A stretch of DNA of 40,596 nt, taken from Psittacicella hinzii. Its GTDB lineage: Bacteria > Pseudomonadota > Gammaproteobacteria > Enterobacterales > Psittacicellaceae. The notes beneath the pieces were generated by a model, which had not been told where the DNA came from, did not search any database, and saw only the letters and a program-made list of their open reading frames with translations. The translations under genes were made by a program, and so were the position numbers. Below, piece after piece: positions 33,016 to 40,596 of the stretch; position 1 is the stretch's first letter; the number at the start of each line of letters is the position of its first letter. The DNA lies in NCBI RefSeq assembly GCF_003585885.1, contig NZ_NRHC01000094.1:1-40596 (forward strand), read 5' to 3'.

Positions 33016-36000
33016 ATGCGTAACTACTTAAATAAGTATTTTGTCTTTAATTACAAGGCAAGTGACTTTGCTTTACCAAGTGACAAGTACTATTTAATTT
33101 TACATAGAGTAAAGCAACCGGACAGAGATGGCGAAGCGCCATCACTAAGCGATTATCTTGGCACTACCAGCCAAGACTATCGCACGTTTTTTGATAACCG
33201 TGCCGGGTATTTAGCACTTGATCTGGGACAAAAAACTGAACATACTTTTTCGCTGAAATTAGATCCAGAGCTAGCTAAGCTCGCTGGAACTGATTTAAAT
33301 AACATCCCCGTTTATTACGGGGGTGAAGTAGCTGATCTTGGCTTACTAATGTATGACAATGCTAATCAGCATACTTACTACCTTGACCGTAAGCACACTG
33401 GACGCTTTTTAACTGAGATCAAACAGTTCTTTGTTGATTACCAAGACGACTTACGTGCAGTTAACCAAGCAAGTGCGGATTTACGCGCGAGCTACCAAGA
33501 GTCTCTTGAGCGTGACTACGCTGCAGAGACCATGGAAAAGCTTAAGCTCAAGAATGACTATAGCGCTAAGTTAGCACAAAACAAACTAAAATCTTTACAA
33601 CAAGGTTTACGTTTTTCCTGGCGAGAAGAGCCAGCGCAAGTAGTGCTGCGAGCTTCTTATTCGGAAGAAGAGGTGGACAACCTCATTGATGAGGTTGAAG
33701 ATGAAGGGATTTTTGGGACAAGTGCAAAGGTAAGTAACAATAGTGAAAGATTACGTGCTTATCTTGAGAAATCTGACCAAGAGTTCAATGACTTCTTAGC
33801 TGCTAAGAAATTCGAAGTAGCGCAAATGCTAGGCGAAGATGATCCTGCAGGGCAAGGTAAACTAGACGAACAAATTGGTCAAGACTGGTTTAATCGTGCA
33901 ATCATTGCAATTACTGACAAGAAAACTCGTGACTATGACTGGTACGAGCAATCTCAACTTGATAAAGAAGCGCAAGAAAAGCATGGTAAACGCCTTGAGC
34001 GCGCTTTACACAAAATGATCGAGCCAGGTCCTCCTACTTTAATGCAAGAGCTTGAAGTGTACCCATCGGGTGATGAAGTTTATCCATCTCTTCATCCAGA
34101 GCTGGGAAAAATCATGGCTCTGCAAAAAGCAACTTTAGAGCCATGTACACAGTATGACGAGCTCATTAATTACTTTGAGTTTGAGTACAAAGAACATGTA
34201 GCTAATGAGTTAGATAAAGTTGAAGCGCAGATTCAAAAGCAACTTCGTAAGCAAAACCACAGAGTTGATTTTGTTGATGTAATTCTTAAGGACAAAGACT
34301 ATAGTCAGTCTCTAACCGAGTTATATCCCTTTGACCTGAGCCATAGCTATGAAAAGCAACTAGTTTTCTTAACAGACCTACAAGCAGTTATTCAAAGTCT
34401 TCCTCCAAGAAAAGGCTATGTTAATGTCCACAAGCATGCTTGTCGTGAGTTAGAGAAAATTGCCGCTAGCTTTTGGAAGAAAAACGTTAACGACAAAGAG
34501 TTCCAAACTCTGGTGCAAAAATTCTTATCTTCACTGCAAAGTGCTATTAGCTCAGACAGCTTTGTCCATCGAATGGCAACAGACGATAGCTTAAAAGAGT
34601 GGAAAAGAGTTTACAAAAAAGAGTTTATTAGCCCAGAGAAATTAGCGCATAAACTGCAAATTCCGTACCAACAGTGGTTTACCGCGCCAACAGAACTAAC
34701 AACTTGGGATTACCTTGGAGCTCTGTTAGGGGCAGATAGTCGTGTCGATAATGCCTTTACCGCTCTGACTAAAGCATTTGTCCGTAAGAAAAAGCTTGAT
34801 GAAAGCGATTGGCATATGCTAACTCCAGGACATCTGCAAGGCTACTTTGCTGAGATCATGGGTCTTGACTATATTGAAGATCTAGATCTCTACTACCGTG
34901 TCCTTGGTAGCGTTGCTCCAGGCAGAGAAGCCAAAGTTTTTATCAACAATTTAAAAGTTTTACAGCTCAAACTAGAAAAACTGTTTTTACGCAAATACAA
35001 GTTTAGACGTCAGTTGTTTGCCAATGTTGGTAAAAGCCAATTCCAACAAGCTGAAAGTATTAATGAAAGTGCGCTTAGCCTCCACACAGGGAAAGCTACG
35101 CCAAAATATACTTCTAAAGCCTTTAAACAACTGCTTGAAGAACTTGAAGGACCTTTAGCTCAAGCTGGTACAGAAGCAGGCGAACAAGCTGGTAATCAAG
35201 CGGGTGAACAAGCAGGCAAGCAAGCTGGTAAAGAAATAGAAAGTGCTGCCCAACTACTTAATGCCAAAATCGACAAAGAAAACTTTGTTGAGCATCAAGT
35301 GTTTACCGAGATCTTCAAAGAGATCCTTGAAGAAAAAGGGGATATAGATCCGCGAGCTATGGCAAATGTGCATAACATTTACCATTCTTATCTTGCGGAC
35401 AAAGAAAACACGCCAGAGTTTGCTTTCTATATCGACTATATTACCCTGCAGTTTGCTTTAGGTTACTTAAGTATCGATGAATACTTTTTAGCGCGTTTAC
35501 GCGGCTTAGAAGTAATGCATGCACTGCGCAAAGTAAACCGTGAAGTGCGTCAACTCGAGCAAAATTACGACATTCCAGATCTTGGTAGTGTGGTAATGCA
35601 AAAATATGCTGCCCAACTCGAAGATTACGCCACTGACACTAACTCAATCATTACTTTCCCGCAAGAGCAACTCGAAGTGCTCAGCAACGCTTACCTTGAT
35701 GAACGTGTAAAACCACTAGTAAACACGGTTTATCAAACTTTTAAAGCAGCGGGGTTAATTGGTAAAACCTTGGCAGAGGCGGTTAAGCTGGTAAGTGCAC
35801 CAGAGGTTGCAGATAAAGAGCCAGAGTTTACCTTTGGTGGGGTAAAAGTAAAACTGTCAGCACTTGTTAAGGACAAACTAGTTAACGCAGACGAGGTTGA
35901 AGAGAACTACCATATCCCGCAAAGTGCAGAGTTTAGTCAAGAGCGTCAAGCGCTTGAAAGCCAAGCGCAAGCTGAGCGTAAGTACAGCAAGGGCAATAGT

Positions 36001-39000
36001 AAATTCAACCATGTTCATGTTGAAAAACAACTAGCAACCTTAAATACTAAGCGTAAAGAAGTTATTGACTTTAACTTTATTGTGCAAAATGTGCAAAAAC
36101 TGTTAACGCTGCAAGCCGAGCATCAGTTTGCGTGCAAACTGGCAGCGCGCAGTGCCCGTGCATGGCATGAGTTACGTAAAGACAAAACTAAGTTCTTAAT
36201 TCCAGAGAACTATGCTTTACCTCTAGTATTTGACAAGTATCGTTTAGCTGACCTAGTTAACTTCGATGATTTAAAACGCTTAGAGTTTAAAATCTACGTG
36301 GGGACTGATATTGTTTTCTATCGTCCAGTATCACAAGAAGATAGTGCGCGCGTAGGACGCGCGAACAATAAGTTCTCGTACACGCGTGTTTTACCTAAGC
36401 TTCTAGCCGTACCTATGTACGAGCGTGCTCTTTTTGACAATAATCTGTCAGAACTTGCTAATTATCAAGTGACCGAAGAGCCAAAACCTCTTAGTCTGGT
36501 AGTTAACCTGCAAGATAATGTCTTTGCTAAGTTCTTTGCAAGTAGTATCTGGCAACATGAGCAACCTACTTATTACAAAGTACAAGTAGACTACTCGCTT
36601 GAACCAGCAAAAGATTATGGAGCTCAAGCAAATATTCCTTGGGTTTTACTGCACCAGTTAATTGAGAAAGCAACGCCAACACACGAGGGACATATTGCTA
36701 TCTATAGATTCTTGATAGATATGCACTTCAACAGCAAAGAGAAGCATGAGAAGTTAGGAGTTCCGCATTTTAACCAAAGCTTAAAAGCTAAAGAAGCTAA
36801 AGAAGCTAAAGGCAAAGCTCCTGCAAGTAAAGCTAAACAAGCTAAAGGTAAACAGGCAGCTGCTACCCGTGAGTTTCCGTACCTTGGGAATAGCGAAGAA
36901 ATTAGTTATGCTGCTTTCTTCCAGCAAGCAATTATTCAGTATGCTGTACAGCATAAAATTCCATTTAAGCCGTACAAAACTGTAAGCACGGAAATCTTTG
37001 CCGAGCTCATGCGTAGCTTTACCCAACTTCTTACTCCGCATTTAAAAGAGTTAAATGAGAGAGTAGTACCAGTAAACTACCATGCCCAACTTGAACAGCT
37101 TGAAAAACTACTGCAAGCATTACAAGGGGAAGAGAGCCTAGAAGTTGATCCAGCTTACACTGTGGCTTATACCAAGGAAACTACCGCTATTTCGCCACCA
37201 AACTTTGCTGTGCCGAACTATGCAGAGTTAGCTTTTAATCAAGAGCGTGCAACGGGGCAGTTCCATGACTTAATGGCAGTGCTTTATATTGCCAATGATT
37301 ACAGTAACACTCGTAAACGCCTCAATAGTTGGGCAGTAAGACGTAATAGTAATCTCTTACGTAATAAAGAGCAGTTGTTGCAAAATGATAAAGAAGTGTG
37401 GATAAACTTCCGTCAAGCTTTTATGCGCGGTGGGGCTAAAGCCTATGCGCTTAGACAGCTCCTTGAAGGTAAAGAAAGTATTCTTCTTTCTGCAGCTGAC
37501 AGTAAGTTTAATTCCGAAGTTGGTAGTACACCAATCTTTGATCTGCAAGAGCGTGCCAATGACTTCTATGAAAAATCTTTTAAACTAGATAGCAGTAGAA
37601 AAAATAGTTTAAAAGAGTGCATTTCACAGGCAATGAGTGACTTTAACCTTGTGGTTAATGAACTCCTAGCGGTCAATGATTTTAGAGCAAGCGTAGATGA
37701 CTTCCTTGCGACCGTTAACCATGTTAACCTCGCAAAAATGCAGCACTACGCTGATGCTTACTTGTATTTACAAAATCCAGCCGCTGCGATTAAGCAAATT
37801 CTCACCGACTTTAAAGAGAAAAACAAAGAACGCTTAATTAAACTCAAAGTAATCAAACGTAACTTAAATCCAAAAGTTGATGCTTCAACTTTATATGTGG
37901 AGCAACAACAAAGCGCGATGATGCAAGAGGCGTTTGAGCTCGAGTTAGATTGGTGTAAAGATCTTGCACGCGTTTTAAGTGTAAGTCCTGGTACCCAAGT
38001 AATTAACCAGATCTTTGAAGAGGTAACGCCTCACTTCCATTTAAGTCTGCTTGAGTATGTTTACAAGTACATTCATCGTAATCGCAAAAGCTTAGAAACT
38101 GCCCAAGACCTCAAAAATGCGTGGCTTAAACGTACTAAACAAACGTTACAGCTACCAGCAGTTGAGGGTAATGTTTACGAGGGGCAAGTTGATTTTGACA
38201 AATACCAAGCGCTATTACAAGTTGTAGAGCAAGGTCAAGCCTTTATTCAAGGGAACCCTCTGGCTGCAAGTGTTTTAAATGTTACCGGTGCTAGTGGACA
38301 AGGTACTAAAGGTATTAAAGGGTCTAGTGGCAAAGGTACAAGCAAAGAGGGCGAGGGCAAAGAGTTAGCTCCACTTGAGCCTTTACCGCGCGTAAGTAGA
38401 CGTAAACGTGTAGAGATGACTTATCGTCAACGTGTTGAAGATGAGTTCTTTAAACAAACTCCAGCACGTGTATATCGTCGTATCTACAACGACGCTATGA
38501 ATAACCTCGATGACTTCTTATTAAAACAAGCAGTTAACGAGTTAAGCGACTACTATGAGCAAATTAAGTTCTCCGTGCGTAACTTCCGTAAGCTCAAATA
38601 CGAGCATGTGCGTAAAGTACTTGAAGATCCTGCGCTCTACCAACGCCTAGCTGCGCGCTATCCATTGCTCCCAGCTAAAGCGCTCATTGATCTTTTTGCC
38701 CGTCAGATAGTGCAACAAAAATTCCAGTTCCGCCGTTTAATTCGTATAAATGGCATTACCGGACGTAAAGGGGTTGACTATTACCACATGCATCAAGAGC
38801 AAGACTCTAAGCAAATAGATCTAATCCAAGATCTAGTTGGTGCTTGCTTTATCTTAAAAGCACGTGGTTTTACTCCACGCATGGCAGTAAACGGCATGCA
38901 CACTTTATCGCAAATGCTTGATGCTCGCATTGCTCGTAATAAAGAAAGAGACAATGCTAAGTATGAAGTTAAAGAACGTACCGATTATTCGGACGCAGAG

Positions 39001-40596
39001 CGTTTTAATCTGCGTACTAAGTTCTTGGCAGATAAAGAGTACAATCCGCTGGCAGATCAGGGCATGGTTATAGCTAACGATCGTCCATACTTTGCTTCTG
39101 AAGATGATTGTGAAGAGTTTGTTGACCATGTGGCTAAACAAGCACTCACAGGTCGCGAGGAAGAGCTAGATCCTGAACTAGCTGCGCGTTTACCGCAAGC
39201 TCTAGTGCATGAGGTTGAAGGTGTAATTCCAGAAGCAAATTCTTTATTTGACATCCTCGTGAGCGAAGCTAACGATCGTAACTTTGTCAACTACTCAATC
39301 CTTTCTCAAGAAGAAGAGATAGCTTTACGTAAAAAACTATACGCACGTATTGTTGAAGGTAACCTGCAAGATCTCTTTAAACTAGAAACTTGGGAAGAGA
39401 TCCAAATAGACAAAGCCAAAAAAGCTAGTCGCCAAGCTCTTGAGCAAAAACGTACTGCTTACTTTGCCCAAGTAGCAGAACAAAGACGTGCCATCCAGCA
39501 AGAAGCCCATGCCTTTTTACAATTAAAAGAGCAAGCTTCGCAAAAAACTCTGGATAAGGTTAAAGATGATACCCTAGCCCAAGGTAAACTCTCTGCAGAG
39601 CAAGTTTCGACTTTAACTCGTGAGCCTGGAATTAAACTACCTCCAGTTACGCATGAGGTTGGGGTTACCGAGTTATACGAGCTGGTAAGAATGGAGCAAG
39701 CGCTTGAAGCTCAGGTACAAGTAAATGAAACTAATAAATTTACTTTACCTAAACCGAGTTTACAAGATAAGTCTCTGAGCGAGCAAATCATGCAGGTCAA
39801 AGATCAAATTAATGAGTATCAAGAGTTATCTTTATACCAAAGAGATCTTGCTCTGCGTGCTACCGAAGCAAATCTAAGTAAACTTGGACGCTACCATGAG
39901 TTTGTTAAAGATGTCCCTAACCTTGACCTCTTTGATATCCTTTCTCCAGAAGCTGATCTTGTCGCTAAAGTGCAAGAGAAAATCCAAAAACTTGCACCAA
40001 AAGGTGCAACTGGAGCTAAAGTTGTTCCGGCGCCAATGGTGGGTTCTGCGGGACAATTGCCAGTGGTAAATCAGTATCTTGGAGTAATAGCTTCGGGAGA
40101 TAACTCTAGTCAAGATCTATCTAGCCAAGAGCTAACTGAGATGCTTAGCAAAGAGTTAGATCGACTTGCTAACAACTCAACCGGAGATGATGCGCACCTA
40201 AGCTCGAAGCAAACTTCAAGCAAAGGGCGTAATAGCCAAGCGCAAAGCAAAGGTAAACCTCAGCGTGGTTATCTCGGAGCGGTTAAAGGTGAGCTCTTTA
40301 AAATCCATTATCGTGGAACCGTTGACTTTGATTGGTACTATAACTTCTCTTTAAATAGAGAGAAAAGGTTTACTAATCAGGTAGAGCAATCGTTAGCTGA
40401 TACGATTTTTGAGTACTATTGGAATCTTGAGCAAGAAGCTGAAGTTGAACCTTTAAGTCAACAACAGCTAATTGAGATCTTTGACCGTATTGTGGGACAA
40501 AACTTAAATAGCCAAGAGGCTACCAAAGCAGAGGACAATACAGAAAAATCTCAAGCTCAAACTCAAGAACAAACTCAAGAGCAAACTCAAGAGCAA
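33016..40596 (+). CDS. Giant protein B, partial (at least 2527 aa), function unknown
   Basis: The frame opens at ATG 33016 after a good ribosome site (TAAGGA, four to five bases upstream) and is still open at the end of the window, 2527 codons later. I do not recognise any domain. It begins MRNYLNKYFVFNYKASDF, with no signal peptide, and no membrane segment was seen, so it is probably cytoplasmic. Residues about 145-200 look like a charged coiled coil. Much of the rest is helical, rich in Leu, Lys, Glu, Gln and Tyr. Low-complexity inserts occur at about 714-740 (EQAGNQAGEQAGKQAG), 1256-1285 (KAKEAKEAKGK), 1758-1783 (Gly/Lys/Ser), 2385-2416 (Ser/Gln/Lys) and from 2516 (TQEQ repeats) at the window edge. 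It shares size and style with giant protein A but I found no alignable segment. It starts 61 bp after rsmE, so it could be in a thiI-rsmE operon. Confidence 0.88.
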   Translation, partial: MRNYLNKYFVFNYKASDFALPSDKYYLILHRVKQPDRDGEAPSLSDYLGTTSQDYRTFFDNRAGYLALDLGQKTEHTFSLKLDPELAKLAGTDLNNIPVYYGGEVADLGLLMYDNANQHTYYLDRKHTGRFLTEIKQFFVDYQDDLRAVNQASADLRASYQESLERDYAAETMEKLKLKNDYSAKLAQNKLKSLQQGLRFSWREEPAQVVLRASYSEEEVDNLIDEVEDEGIFGTSAKVSNNSERLRAYLEKSDQEFNDFLAAKKFEVAQMLGEDDPAGQGKLDEQIGQDWFNRAIIAITDKKTRDYDWYEQSQLDKEAQEKHGKRLERALHKMIEPGPPTLMQELEVYPSGDEVYPSLHPELGKIMALQKATLEPCTQYDELINYFEFEYKEHVANELDKVEAQIQKQLRKQNHRVDFVDVILKDKDYSQSLTELYPFDLSHSYEKQLVFLTDLQAVIQSLPPRKGYVNVHKHACRELEKIAASFWKKNVNDKEFQTLVQKFLSSLQSAISSDSFVHRMATDDSLKEWKRVYKKEFISPEKLAHKLQIPYQQWFTAPTELTTWDYLGALLGADSRVDNAFTALTKAFVRKKKLDESDWHMLTPGHLQGYFAEIMGLDYIEDLDLYYRVLGSVAPGREAKVFINNLKVLQLKLEKLFLRKYKFRRQLFANVGKSQFQQAESINESALSLHTGKATPKYTSKAFKQLLEELEGPLAQAGTEAGEQAGNQAGEQAGKQAGKEIESAAQLLNAKIDKENFVEHQVFTEIFKEILEEKGDIDPRAMANVHNIYHSYLADKENTPEFAFYIDYITLQFALGYLSIDEYFLARLRGLEVMHALRKVNREVRQLEQNYDIPDLGSVVMQKYAAQLEDYATDTNSIITFPQEQLEVLSNAYLDERVKPLVNTVYQTFKAAGLIGKTLAEAVKLVSAPEVADKEPEFTFGGVKVKLSALVKDKLVNADEVEENYHIPQSAEFSQERQALESQAQAERKYSKGNSKFNHVHVEKQLATLNTKRKEVIDFNFIVQNVQKLLTLQAEHQFACKLAARSARAWHELRKDKTKFLIPENYALPLVFDKYRLADLVNFDDLKRLEFKIYVGTDIVFYRPVSQEDSARVGRANNKFSYTRVLPKLLAVPMYERALFDNNLSELANYQVTEEPKPLSLVVNLQDNVFAKFFASSIWQHEQPTYYKVQVDYSLEPAKDYGAQANIPWVLLHQLIEKATPTHEGHIAIYRFLIDMHFNSKEKHEKLGVPHFNQSLKAKEAKEAKGKAPASKAKQAKGKQAAATREFPYLGNSEEISYAAFFQQAIIQYAVQHKIPFKPYKTVSTEIFAELMRSFTQLLTPHLKELNERVVPVNYHAQLEQLEKLLQALQGEESLEVDPAYTVAYTKETTAISPPNFAVPNYAELAFNQERATGQFHDLMAVLYIANDYSNTRKRLNSWAVRRNSNLLRNKEQLLQNDKEVWINFRQAFMRGGAKAYALRQLLEGKESILLSAADSKFNSEVGSTPIFDLQERANDFYEKSFKLDSSRKNSLKECISQAMSDFNLVVNELLAVNDFRASVDDFLATVNHVNLAKMQHYADAYLYLQNPAAAIKQILTDFKEKNKERLIKLKVIKRNLNPKVDASTLYVEQQQSAMMQEAFELELDWCKDLARVLSVSPGTQVINQIFEEVTPHFHLSLLEYVYKYIHRNRKSLETAQDLKNAWLKRTKQTLQLPAVEGNVYEGQVDFDKYQALLQVVEQGQAFIQGNPLAASVLNVTGASGQGTKGIKGSSGKGTSKEGEGKELAPLEPLPRVSRRKRVEMTYRQRVEDEFFKQTPARVYRRIYNDAMNNLDDFLLKQAVNELSDYYEQIKFSVRNFRKLKYEHVRKVLEDPALYQRLAARYPLLPAKALIDLFARQIVQQKFQFRRLIRINGITGRKGVDYYHMHQEQDSKQIDLIQDLVGACFILKARGFTPRMAVNGMHTLSQMLDARIARNKERDNAKYEVKERTDYSDAERFNLRTKFLADKEYNPLADQGMVIANDRPYFASEDDCEEFVDHVAKQALTGREEELDPELAARLPQALVHEVEGVIPEANSLFDILVSEANDRNFVNYSILSQEEEIALRKKLYARIVEGNLQDLFKLETWEEIQIDKAKKASRQALEQKRTAYFAQVAEQRRAIQQEAHAFLQLKEQASQKTLDKVKDDTLAQGKLSAEQVSTLTREPGIKLPPVTHEVGVTELYELVRMEQALEAQVQVNETNKFTLPKPSLQDKSLSEQIMQVKDQINEYQELSLYQRDLALRATEANLSKLGRYHEFVKDVPNLDLFDILSPEADLVAKVQEKIQKLAPKGATGAKVVPAPMVGSAGQLPVVNQYLGVIASGDNSSQDLSSQELTEMLSKELDRLANNSTGDDAHLSSKQTSSKGRNSQAQSKGKPQRGYLGAVKGELFKIHYRGTVDFDWYYNFSLNREKRFTNQVEQSLADTIFEYYWNLEQEAEVEPLSQQQLIEIFDRIVGQNLNSQEATKAEDNTEKSQAQTQEQTQEQTQEQ

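Noticed and set aside
38287-38364. Walker A-like GSSGKGTS in giant protein B
   Set aside because: It lies in a Gly/Lys/Ser low-complexity stretch, the spacing does not fit GxxxxGK[ST], and no matching Walker B or hydrophobic strand precedes it.

Overview
The window is AT-rich DNA from a Gram-negative bacterium, most likely a host-associated gammaproteobacterium. The evidence is a ThiI with a C-terminal rhodanese domain (the enterobacterial/Pasteurellales type), an LpxH-type lipid A enzyme, RsmE, and two complete chaperone-usher fimbrial operons. A Pasteurellales-like lineage fits, but the species cannot be fixed from the sequence. Coding density is low: four gene-free stretches of about 1 to 3 kb are rich in tandem and inverted repeats, and several genes lack a clear Shine-Dalgarno sequence.

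Layout. (1) 1-2165: a BspA/DUF285-type repeat protein with an N-terminal membrane anchor, preceded by a 7-bp tandem repeat and followed by a strong terminator. (2) 2166-9472 and 9473-16880: two paralogous four-gene fimbrial operons in tandem (major pilin, periplasmic chaperone, outer-membrane usher, two-domain adhesin-like subunit). Each has a pilin/chaperone intercistronic terminator-like hairpin and a terminal Rho-independent terminator. Each is preceded by a long leader with a homopolymeric G tract (11 G at 2882, 9 G at 10030) at the same place in a conserved block, inside a plausible promoter spacer. This looks like a phase-variation switch, although the pilin genes start 1.2-1.35 kb further on. 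(3) 16986-17272: an 11-bp tandem repeat and a 174-bp MITE-like element with 14-bp terminal inverted repeats and 6-bp direct flanking repeats. (4) 17392-27598, minus strand: an LpxH enlarged to about twice the usual length, a terminator, then an unrecognised giant protein of 2796 residues. (5) 27599-30590: a 3-kb gene-free region with a 95-bp inverted-repeat element between two minus-strand terminators, about 1.5 kb of nearly continuous stem-loops (a candidate large structured RNA), and a 44-bp tandem array. (6) 30591-40596, plus strand: thiI, rsmE and a second giant unrecognised protein, open at the window edge after 2527 codons.

How they fit together: the fimbrial operons and the BspA-like protein form a surface/adhesion region whose repeats suggest on/off or copy-number variation. 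thiI (tRNA 4-thiouridine) and rsmE (16S rRNA methylation) are housekeeping RNA-modification genes apparently co-oriented with giant protein B. lpxH supplies lipid A. The least explained parts are the two giant proteins and the structured intergenic region between lpxH and thiI.
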